Source: Clostridia bacterium (GTDB lineage: Bacteria; Bacillota; Clostridia; Christensenellales; Aristaeellaceae). Taken from it: 64,000 nt of DNA. The first letter of the stretch is position 1. Every line of letters begins with the position of its first letter. The stretch is taken from positions 124,001 through 188,000 of the forward strand of contig JAFUFB010000022.1 in the NCBI GenBank assembly GCA_017470145.1, read 5' to 3'. Of this stretch, positions 48,198 through 55,577 are shown in pieces. The position numbers and the translations under genes are program-made. Below the pieces are notes generated by a model. It did not search any database, was not told where the DNA came from, and saw nothing but the letters and a program-made list of their open reading frames with translations.

Positions 48198-48213
48198 ATT
48201 CCCCGCGGGGAAT
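48198..48213. repeat. Perfect 16-bp palindrome in DegV promoter region
   Basis: ATTCCCCGCGGGGAAT lies just downstream of the DegV -10 box on the minus strand; it could be an operator or a short family-1 relative. Confidence 0.5.
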
Positions 48214-48219
48214 GGATTG

Positions 48220-48248
48220 ATTATACCCTGCCGAGGCTAAAAAAGCAA
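48220..48248 (-). promoter_or_regulatory. Promoter of the DegV gene
   Basis: Minus strand: TTGCTT (48243-48248), 17-nt spacer, perfect TATAAT (48220-48225). Confidence 0.7.
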
Positions 48249-48309
48249 GCGGTGCGTGGAATCCCGAGGGGAGGGATACATTTTTCCATATGCTTCGGGG
48301 AAAAACTCA

Positions 48310-48338
48310 TTGTCAGCGGGCGGTTAATTTGATATGAT
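48310..48338 (+). promoter_or_regulatory. Promoter of the alpha-galactosidase gene
   Basis: TTGTCA (48310-48315), 17-nt spacer, TATGAT (48333-48338). Confidence 0.7.
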
Positions 48339-48374
48339 TGGACGGAAATCCAGAAACACAGGAGGCAAGGATCC

Positions 48375-50561
48375 ATGAGCATTCGATTCAATTCGGAGAC
48401 CCGGGTTTTCTCCCTGACGACGGCAAATACACTTTATCAGATGCAGATCGGCCAGGCCGGCGTGCTGCTGCATCTTTTCTATGGCCCGCAGGCAACGGGG
48501 GAGATGGATTACCTGGTTCGCCTGCAGGATCGGGGCTTTTCCGGCAATATCTATGAATTGGCTTCCCAGCGGGGCTATTCCCTGGATACCCTGCCCCAGG
48601 AATACAGCGGCAGCGGCGTGGGGGATTATCGGGCCCCGGCGGTGCAGGTCCGGGCGGAAAACGGCAGCCGCAGCGTGGATTTGCGGTATGCGGGCCATGA
48701 GATCACTCCGGGCCGGGAGAGGCCGCAGGGGTTGCCCTATGTGCGCCCCGCAGAGGATACGGAGACCTTGACCATAACCTTGACTGACCCGGTCCTGGGG
48801 CTGCGGGTGCAGCTAAAATATCATGTTTTCCCCGCCCAGGATGTCATCGTCCGCTCTGCCCGGCTGATCAATGATTCGAACCGGCCCCTGCGGCTCGAAA
48901 AGGCGGCCACGGTGTGCCTGGATTTCCTCTACGGCGATCTGGATGTGATCCATTTCCATGGCCGGCATAATATGGAGCGCTTGCCGGAGCGGCAGCGGGT
49001 TTCCCATGGGGGCTTGCAGGTGGGCTCCCGCCGGGGTATGAGCAGCCATCACCATAATCCCTTCGTCATCCTCTGCGCCCCCCATGCCACGGAGCGCCAG
49101 GGGGAATGTTATGGATCCATGCTGGTGTATTCCGGCAATCACCTGGAGGAGGTGGAGAAGGATCAAGGGGGAACCATCCGGCTGGTCTCCGGCATTCATC
49201 CGGAGGAATTCAGCTGGCTGCTGGCGCCGGGGGAGGACTTCCAGACCCCGGAGGCCATCCTGTCCTTTAGCGCCCAGGGGCTGAACGGCCTGAGCCGGAA
49301 TTATCATCGGATTTTGCGGGAGCAGGTGATCGATAAGAAATATCCCCAGGGGCCCCGCCCGGTGCTGATCAACAGCTGGGAAGCGGCGTACTTTGACTTC
49401 GACGCGGAAAAGATTCTGGGCTTTGCCCGGGCCGCCCGGCAGATGGGCATGGAAATGCTGGTGCTGGACGATGGCTGGTTCGGAAAACGGAATAACGACA
49501 CCACCAGCCTGGGAGACTGGGTGGTGAACGAGCAGAAGCTGGGATGCAGCATGGGGGCCCTGTCCGAGGGGGTCCATGCCCTGGGGATGAAGTTCGGCCT
49601 GTGGTTCGAGCCGGAGATGATCAGCGAGGATTCGGACCTGTATCGGGCACACCCGGATTGGGCCCTGCAGGATCCGGGCCGGAAGCCGAACGTAAGCCGG
49701 AATCAGCTGGTGTTGGACATGACCCGGGAGGACGTGGGCGAATACATCTTCCAGGCCATGTGTGCCGTGCTGGACAGCGCGCAAATCGAATACGTGAAAT
49801 GGGATTTCAATCGCTCCATCGCCAACAGCTATTCCCACGCCCTGCCGGCGGACCGGCAAGGGGAGCTGGCCCATCGCTTTATTCTGGGGACCTATCGGCT
49901 GCTGAGCAGGCTGCTGGAAAGATATCCGGACCTGATGATCGAAGGCTGCTCCGGCGGCGGCGGCCGATTCGATGCGGGCATGCTGTTCTATTGCCCCCAG
50001 ATCTGGTGCTCCGACGACACGGATGCCATCGAGCGGCTGGAGATTCAGCGGGGAACCTCCTATGGCTATCCCGTCAGCGCCATGGGGGCTCATGTGTCCG
50101 CCTGCCCGAATCACCAATCCGGCCGCAGCGTGCCCCTTTCCACCCGGGGCATCGTAGCCCAGTCCGGTACCTTCGGATATGAGCTGAACCCGGAAAAGCT
50201 GACGGAGGAGGAACGGGAGGAGGTTCGCCGGCAGATTCAGGATTATCATCGCTACGCAGAGCTGATTGCCCAGGGGGATTATTTCCGGCTGACGGAGCTG
50301 GACGGAAACCCGGACTGGGAGGCCTGGATGTTCGTCTCCCCGGACCGGAAGGAAGCCCTGGTGAACCTGGTGATTCGGCATATCCGCACCAATGGCACCT
50401 TCCCCTTTGTGCGCCTCCAGGGGCTGGATCCGGACAGGGAATACCAGCTGGAGGGCACGGACTTTTCCGCCACCGGCGCCGCGCTGATGGCCGGGGGATT
50501 TGCCTTCCCCATGCCCCGGTGGGATTACGAAGGGAAGCAATTGCACTGGATCGCGAAATAA
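48375..50561 (+). CDS. Alpha-galactosidase, GH36
   Basis: A 728-residue intracellular enzyme (no signal peptide) that frees galactose from raffinose-type sugars. An N-terminal beta-sandwich (1-320) is followed by the catalytic barrel (about 330-640): LVLDDGWFGKRNNDTTSLGDW, the nucleophile in EYVKWDFNRSI, substrate-binding IEGCSGGGGRFDAGMLFY, and the acid/base in WCSDDTDAIER. A C-terminal beta domain ends the protein. AGGAGG lies 9 nt before the ATG. No sugar transporter is nearby. A putative acyltransferase gene follows 21 bp downstream. Confidence 0.95.
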   Translation: MSIRFNSETRVFSLTTANTLYQMQIGQAGVLLHLFYGPQATGEMDYLVRLQDRGFSGNIYELASQRGYSLDTLPQEYSGSGVGDYRAPAVQVRAENGSRSVDLRYAGHEITPGRERPQGLPYVRPAEDTETLTITLTDPVLGLRVQLKYHVFPAQDVIVRSARLINDSNRPLRLEKAATVCLDFLYGDLDVIHFHGRHNMERLPERQRVSHGGLQVGSRRGMSSHHHNPFVILCAPHATERQGECYGSMLVYSGNHLEEVEKDQGGTIRLVSGIHPEEFSWLLAPGEDFQTPEAILSFSAQGLNGLSRNYHRILREQVIDKKYPQGPRPVLINSWEAAYFDFDAEKILGFARAARQMGMEMLVLDDGWFGKRNNDTTSLGDWVVNEQKLGCSMGALSEGVHALGMKFGLWFEPEMISEDSDLYRAHPDWALQDPGRKPNVSRNQLVLDMTREDVGEYIFQAMCAVLDSAQIEYVKWDFNRSIANSYSHALPADRQGELAHRFILGTYRLLSRLLERYPDLMIEGCSGGGGRFDAGMLFYCPQIWCSDDTDAIERLEIQRGTSYGYPVSAMGAHVSACPNHQSGRSVPLSTRGIVAQSGTFGYELNPEKLTEEEREEVRRQIQDYHRYAELIAQGDYFRLTELDGNPDWEAWMFVSPDRKEALVNLVIRHIRTNGTFPFVRLQGLDPDREYQLEGTDFSATGAALMAGGFAFPMPRWDYEGKQLHWIAK

Positions 50562-50582
50562 GCTGCGGGGAGACATCAAAAA

Positions 50583-51254
50583 ATGGGCAAGATTTTTTAT
50601 CGCCTGGCGGTGCCGCTGGTCAGGCTGTTTATTCCCCGGCTGCGGGTGGAATGGGACGTCCCCTTCGATGGCGAGCCCTGCGTGTTCGTGGCCAATCATG
50701 AGCGGGCCATTGGCCCCCTGGAGATGGCAGCTTGCTTCCCCCTGCGGAAGGAGAGCCACATCTGGATTTATGCCGCGCCCCTGGATCGGAAAACGACGCC
50801 GGATTATGTGCGCGCAGATCATTGGTGGAACGAGGAAGGGAAGTTGGCCCCCCTGTGGAATCGGATTATCCCCCCAGTGGTGGCCCTGATCCTTCCGCCG
50901 ATTTTGCGCTCCGTGCCCCATGTGCCGGTCTACCATGACGGCCGGGCTGCCACCACCGTGAAGGAGAGCCTGCGCCTGCTGCAGGCGGGGAGGAATATCG
51001 TGATCTTTCCGGAGATCCCCACGGGCTTTGGCCAGCACGATATGGAAAAGATCAATGAGGGCTGGCTGATGATGCTGCCCATGTACGAAAAGCGGACGGG
51101 GAAGCCCCTGAAGGTCTGGCCGGTTCGGCTGGATCTGGAGGCAAAGAAAATGCGGATCCACGCGCCCTTTGTGATGGACGGGGAGAGCCCCCTGCGGGAG
51201 CAGACGGAGGAGCTGTCCAGGAAGGTGCTGCAAGGAATTTTTGACCCCGTATAA
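50583..51254 (+). CDS. PlsC-like acyltransferase with altered catalytic motif
   Basis: A 223-residue protein resembling 1-acylglycerol-3-phosphate acyltransferases. The block-I region reads VFVANHERAIGPLEM; the family HX4D motif would need Asp where Gly stands. The block-III region VIFPEIPTGFG resembles the FPEGT motif, with Ile-Pro replacing Gly-Thr. A hydrophobic stretch (IIPPVVALILPPIL) lies near residue 100. It may use a different acyl acceptor or be inactive. GGGGAG is 7-12 nt upstream. It is probably co-transcribed with the alpha-galactosidase gene, but no functional link is evident. Confidence 0.7.
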   Translation: MGKIFYRLAVPLVRLFIPRLRVEWDVPFDGEPCVFVANHERAIGPLEMAACFPLRKESHIWIYAAPLDRKTTPDYVRADHWWNEEGKLAPLWNRIIPPVVALILPPILRSVPHVPVYHDGRAATTVKESLRLLQAGRNIVIFPEIPTGFGQHDMEKINEGWLMMLPMYEKRTGKPLKVWPVRLDLEAKKMRIHAPFVMDGESPLREQTEELSRKVLQGIFDPV

Positions 51255-51291
51255 AAAAGGCATCCTCGCAAAGCGAGGATGCCTTTTTTTA
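51252..51291. terminator. Bidirectional terminator
   Basis: AAAAAAGGCATCCTCG-CAAAG-CGAGGATGCCTTTTTTT: a 10-bp stem with A- and T-tracts on both sides, between the convergent acyltransferase and ABC genes. Confidence 0.95.
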
Positions 51292-53265
51292 CTCCAGCTC
51301 GAAGGCGCCGGTATACAGCTGATAATATTGCCCCTTCTGGGCGATCAGCTGATCGTGGCTGCCCCGTTCGATGATGCGGCCATGGTCCAGCACCATGATG
51401 ACATCGCTGTTCTGCACGGTGGAGAGCCGATGGGCGATGACGAACACCGTCCGCCCCTGCATCAGCTGATCCATGCCCCGCTGCACCAGGGCTTCCGTCC
51501 GGGTGTCGATGGAGGAAGTGGCTTCGTCCATGATCATTACCGGGGGATCTGCCACCGCTGCCCGGGCGATGGAGATCAGCTGCCGCTGGCCCTGGCTCAG
51601 GCCGCCGCCGTCGCCGGAGAGCACTGTCTGGTAGCCATCGGGCAGCCGGGTAATGAAATCATGGGCGTTGGCCAGCTTGGCCGCGGCGATGCATTCCTCG
51701 TCCGTGGCGTCCAGCTTGCCATAGCGGATATTTTCCATCACGGTGCCGGTAAACAGGTTCACATCCTGCAGGATGACTCCCAGGGAGTGGCGCAGATCCG
51801 GCTTGCGAATCTTGTTGATGTTGATGCCATCGTAGCGAATCTTGCCGTCCGCGATGTCGTAAAAGCGGTTGATCAGGTTGGTAATGGTGGTCTTGCCGGC
51901 GCCGGTAGCCCCCACGAAGGCCACCTTCTGGCCCGGCCGGGCATACAGAGTGATATCATGCAGCACGGTCTTCTCCGGCACGTAGCCAAAGTCCACATGC
52001 TCCAGCACCACGTCCCCCTCCAGCCGGGTGTAGGAAACGGTGCCCTCAGCGGTGTGAGGATGCTTCCAGGCCCAGAGGCCAGTCCGCTCCTGGGATTCCA
52101 CCAGCTGGCCGTTCTCCTCCCGCGCCCGGACCAGGGTCACATAGCCCTCGTCCTGCTCCGGCTCCTGGTCCAGCAGGCCAAAGATGCGCTCCGCGCCCGC
52201 CAGGGCCATGGCGATGAAGTTGATCTGCTGAACTACCTGGTTGATGGGCTGCATAAAGTTCCGGCTCAGGGTCAGGAAGGAGGCGATGGCGCCCAGGGTC
52301 AGGGCCCCTGTGCCGCCGAGGCTCAGGTTAGTCACCCCGCCGATGGCCAGGGAGCCGCCTACGATGGCCAGCACCACATACAGCAGGTGGCCCATGTTGT
52401 TGTTCACCGGGCCCAGAATGTTGGACAGCTTGTTGGCCTCCGTCATATTTTCGCACAGCTCATCGTTCCGCTGGTCGAATTCCTGCTTGGCTTCCGGCTC
52501 ATGGTTAAAGACCTTGACCACCTTCTGGCCGTTGATCATCTCTTCGATGTATCCATTCAGGCTGGCCAGGGAGGTCTGCTGTTTGATGAAGAAGCTGGCG
52601 CTGCGCCCGCCCAGCCGGGCGGTGGCCATCATCATGACCGCTGTGCCCGCCACCACCACCAGCGTCAGCCAGACGCTGCAGCTGAGCATGGAGATGAACA
52701 CCACGATCAGGGTAATGGCGGAGGAGATGGTCTGGGGCAGCACCTGGCTCACCATCTGGCGCAGGGTGTCCGTGTCGTTGGTGTAATGGCTCATGACCTC
52801 CCCATGGGTATGGGTGTCAAAATACCGGATGGGCAGGGTCTGCATATGGGCGAACATCTGGTCCCGCACGGTGCGCAGCACGCTCTGGGAAACCACCGCC
52901 ATGATGCGGGCCTGAACGTACACCGCCAGGATGGCCAGCACATACAGGGCCGCCATCTGCAGAATGGCCCCCAGCAGCCCGCCGAAATCCGGGCTCGCCG
53001 TAGCCAGCAGGGGCGTAATATAATCGTCGATGATCCGCCCCAGGAAGGTGGCAGCGGAGGCGGTGGCAATGGCGTTGATGACAATGCACACCAGCACGAC
53101 GATCAGCCTGGGCCAGTAGGGCGTCACATATTTCAGCAGCCGGGTCACCGTTTCCTTATGGATGGGCTGCCGGGCCCCCATGGCCCGGGGACCGCCGGGG
53201 CCACCACCGGTGGACATGGGCTGAGGGGCGGGCTTTCTCTGGGGATTCTTCTTCGCTTCGCTCAT
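51289..53265 (-). CDS. ABC exporter half-transporter, consensus nucleotide site
   Basis: A 658-residue membrane-spanning plus ATPase protein. An N-terminal Pro/Gly-rich tail (1-35) precedes six membrane helices (about 45-345). After a roughly 70-residue insertion (about 345-415, rich in charged residues) comes the ATPase domain with Walker A GATGAGKTT, signature LSQGQRQL, Walker B VMIMDEATSSID (catalytic Glu present) and the switch His in VIAHRLSTV. Its start overlaps the stop of the partner gene (4 nt), so the two are coupled and likely form a heterodimer. Drug or lipid/peptide export is likely. Confidence 0.92.
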   Translation of the reverse strand: MSEAKKNPQRKPAPQPMSTGGGPGGPRAMGARQPIHKETVTRLLKYVTPYWPRLIVVLVCIVINAIATASAATFLGRIIDDYITPLLATASPDFGGLLGAILQMAALYVLAILAVYVQARIMAVVSQSVLRTVRDQMFAHMQTLPIRYFDTHTHGEVMSHYTNDTDTLRQMVSQVLPQTISSAITLIVVFISMLSCSVWLTLVVVAGTAVMMMATARLGGRSASFFIKQQTSLASLNGYIEEMINGQKVVKVFNHEPEAKQEFDQRNDELCENMTEANKLSNILGPVNNNMGHLLYVVLAIVGGSLAIGGVTNLSLGGTGALTLGAIASFLTLSRNFMQPINQVVQQINFIAMALAGAERIFGLLDQEPEQDEGYVTLVRAREENGQLVESQERTGLWAWKHPHTAEGTVSYTRLEGDVVLEHVDFGYVPEKTVLHDITLYARPGQKVAFVGATGAGKTTITNLINRFYDIADGKIRYDGININKIRKPDLRHSLGVILQDVNLFTGTVMENIRYGKLDATDEECIAAAKLANAHDFITRLPDGYQTVLSGDGGGLSQGQRQLISIARAAVADPPVMIMDEATSSIDTRTEALVQRGMDQLMQGRTVFVIAHRLSTVQNSDVIMVLDHGRIIERGSHDQLIAQKGQYYQLYTGAFELE

Positions 53266-55010
53266 TCCTCCGCACCCCCTTTCGTCTGGGAATCATGCAC
53301 TTCCCGATAGATTTCGCACCGGGCCAGCAGCTCCTCATGGCTGCCTACATCCACGATGGCGCCGTTATCCAGCACGACGATCATATCCGCGTCCATGACG
53401 GAGGAAACCCGCTGGGCGATGATGATCTTCGTAGTTTCGGGGATGAAGCTGCGGAAGCCGGCGCGGATCAGGGCGTCCGTCCGGGTATCCACGGCGCTGG
53501 TGCTGTCGTCCAGAATCAGGATCTTCGGCTTCTTCAGCAGGGCCCGGGCGATGCACAGCCGCTGCTTCTGTCCGCCGGAAACATTGGTGCCCCCTTGCTC
53601 GATCCAGGTGTCGTATTTCTCCGGCATTTCCTGGATGAAGGGATCCGCCTGGGCCAGGCGGCAGGCTTCCTGAATCTCCTCGTCCGTGGCCTCTTCGTTG
53701 CCCCAGCGCAGGTTGTCCTTGATGGTGCCGGAGAACAGCTCGTTCTTCTGCAACACCATGGCTACGCTGTCCCGCAGGGCGGTCAGGTCGTACTCCCGGA
53801 CATCCGCGCCGCCCACCTTCACCGTGCCGGTGGTGGCGTCGTACAGCCGGGGAATTAGCTGCACCAGGGTGGATTTGCCCGCGCCGGTGCCCCCCAGCAC
53901 GCCCACCACGGCCCCGGAGGGAATGTGCAGGTCGATATCGCTGAGGGTGTCCCGCTCGCTGCGGCGGGCGTAGCTGAAATGCACATGGTCAAAATCGATG
54001 GAGCCGTCCTGAATCTCCGTCTTCGCGCCCTCGGGGCTGGTGATGTCGCTTTTCTCGTTCAGCACCTCCACGATGCGCTGGGCGGAGGCCCGGCTCATGG
54101 TGATCATCAGGAACACCATGGACACCATCATCAGGCTGGAGAGGATCTGAATCACATAGGTAATCAGGCTCATGAGCTGGCCGGTGGTCATGCCCAGATC
54201 CGGATTATTCCCGGAGGCGACGATGGCCCGGGCCCCCAGCCAGGAGATGATCAGCGTGCAGGTATAGATACATACCATCATCAGAGGGTTCATGAAGGCC
54301 AGCAGCTTCTCCGCCTTGGTGAAGTCATCATAGATGGAGGTGGAAATGCTGTTGAATTTTTCCACCTCGTAATCCTCCCGCACGAAATTCTTCACCACCC
54401 GAACCCCGTGGAGGTTTTCCTGCACCACGTTGTTCAGCTTGTCATAGGTCTTGAACACCCGGCGGAAGATGGGGTGGGCATGGGTCATGAGGTAGTAGAT
54501 GCCGCAGGCCAGCACCGGCAGGGTGACCAGGAAGACCATGCTGATGCGGGCGTTGATGGTCAGGGCCATGATCATGGAAAAGATCAGAGTCATGGGGGCC
54601 CGAACCGCCATCCGCAGAATCGTCTGGAAGGCGTTCTGCACGTTGGTCACGTCGGTGGTCAGCCGGGTGATGATGGAAGAGGTGCTGAACTTATCGATAT
54701 TGGAGAAGGAATAATCCTGAATATCGTAGTACATGTCGTGCCTCAGGTTCCGGGCGAACCCGGCGGAGGATATGGCCGCCATGCGCCCGCTCATGACCCC
54801 GGAGAAGAGGGAGATCATGGCCGTGACCAGCAGAATGCCGCCATAGAGCCAGATCTGCCCCATGTCCCCCCGCTCGATGCCCCGATCGATCAGGTAGCTC
54901 ATGACCAGGGGAATCACCGTTTCCATGGACACCTCGCCCACCATGAACAGGGGCGTGGCGATGGCCTGCTTTTTATATTCCCGGACGTGGGAAACCAGTT
55001 CTTTGATCAT
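53262..55010 (-). CDS. ABC exporter half-transporter, degenerate nucleotide site
   Basis: A 582-residue partner of the next gene. Six membrane helices (about 15-310), then an ATPase domain with Walker A GGTGAGKST and signature NVSGGQKQRL. Walker B is ILILDDSTSAVD, with Asp instead of the catalytic Glu, and the switch His is Gln (IIIAQRVSSV). Those two changes mark the degenerate site of heterodimeric exporters such as TM287/288 and BmrCD. First gene of the operon, with a promoter at 55094-55122. Confidence 0.92.
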   Translation of the reverse strand: MIKELVSHVREYKKQAIATPLFMVGEVSMETVIPLVMSYLIDRGIERGDMGQIWLYGGILLVTAMISLFSGVMSGRMAAISSAGFARNLRHDMYYDIQDYSFSNIDKFSTSSIITRLTTDVTNVQNAFQTILRMAVRAPMTLIFSMIMALTINARISMVFLVTLPVLACGIYYLMTHAHPIFRRVFKTYDKLNNVVQENLHGVRVVKNFVREDYEVEKFNSISTSIYDDFTKAEKLLAFMNPLMMVCIYTCTLIISWLGARAIVASGNNPDLGMTTGQLMSLITYVIQILSSLMMVSMVFLMITMSRASAQRIVEVLNEKSDITSPEGAKTEIQDGSIDFDHVHFSYARRSERDTLSDIDLHIPSGAVVGVLGGTGAGKSTLVQLIPRLYDATTGTVKVGGADVREYDLTALRDSVAMVLQKNELFSGTIKDNLRWGNEEATDEEIQEACRLAQADPFIQEMPEKYDTWIEQGGTNVSGGQKQRLCIARALLKKPKILILDDSTSAVDTRTDALIRAGFRSFIPETTKIIIAQRVSSVMDADMIVVLDNGAIVDVGSHEELLARCEIYREVHDSQTKGGAEE

Positions 55011-55093
55011 CCGTGTGCCTTGTCCTTTCCTATGTTCTGTTGCGATGAGCGCACCTGTGCTTCCGTCGAAAACGCAAAATACGCATCCTATTG

Positions 55094-55122
55094 AAGATAG
55101 AGTGATTTTATGACTTTGTCAA
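55094..55122 (-). promoter_or_regulatory. Predicted promoter of the ABC exporter operon
   Basis: Minus strand: TTGACA (55117-55122), 17-nt spacer, TATCTT (55094-55099). Confidence 0.65.
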
Positions 55123-55229
55123 GAAAAATCACAAAACGTTCACAATTAGTACGGAGGGAAAGCTACTCTGAAAAAAAACAGGTCACTTTCCTCCATCAAA
55201 AATGGTGGTGTACATTTTTTGTCTTTTGG

Positions 55230-55258
55230 TTGACAAGGGGGGCGGAATGGGGTAGAAT
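55230..55258 (+). promoter_or_regulatory. Promoter of the T-box-controlled operon
   Basis: TTGACA (55230-55235), 17-nt spacer, TAGAAT (55253-55258). Between 55123 and 55229 I see only AT-rich sequence with no gene. Confidence 0.8.
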
Positions 55259-55264
55259 ACCCGC

Positions 55265-55554
55265 AAAGCTGTGACGGAGAGGATGTTCGGCGTCCCCGCT
55301 TCAGAGACGCGGCGGTGGGTGCGAGCCGCGGGAAGGGGCCGAAGGTCAGTCGCTCCAGAGCTGGAAGGAAGAAAGGGGCTCGTTCCCCGAGTAGAGCCTT
55401 CCCGATGGCTGCCGCGTAAGGGCATAGGGCTTACCGGTTTTCCGGCAGGAGCCTGAAGGGGCGGTTTTCTCGAAAGAGGCCGCAATTTGAGTGGTACCGC
55501 GGGTGTTGTTTTTGTACATGCTCGTCTCAAAGCAAAGGCTTTGGGGCGTTTTTT
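55265..55554 (+). promoter_or_regulatory. T-box leader of the HTH-cupin-acyl-CoA synthetase gene
   Basis: All T-box parts are visible. Stem I has a k-turn (GTGACG with GA at 55358-55359), CAGAGA and GGTGCGAG distal motifs. Stem II has paired GGAAGG/CCTTCC with the S-turn GAGTAGAG. The T-box sequence AATTTGAGTGGTACCGCGG is at 55484-55502, and a terminator (55523-55554, 11-bp stem, T6) follows. By manual folding, the specifier loop is GGTCAGTCG, and the codon in register is GTC (55349-55351; Val). The T-box call is secure; the specifier is tentative. Confidence 0.9.
55523..55554 (+). terminator. T-box terminator
   Basis: CGTCTCAAAGC and GCTTTGGGGCG pair (with G-U) around AAAG, then TTTTTT. Confidence 0.88.
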
Positions 55555-55577
55555 GTTATAGCAAGGAGGGGATTGAC

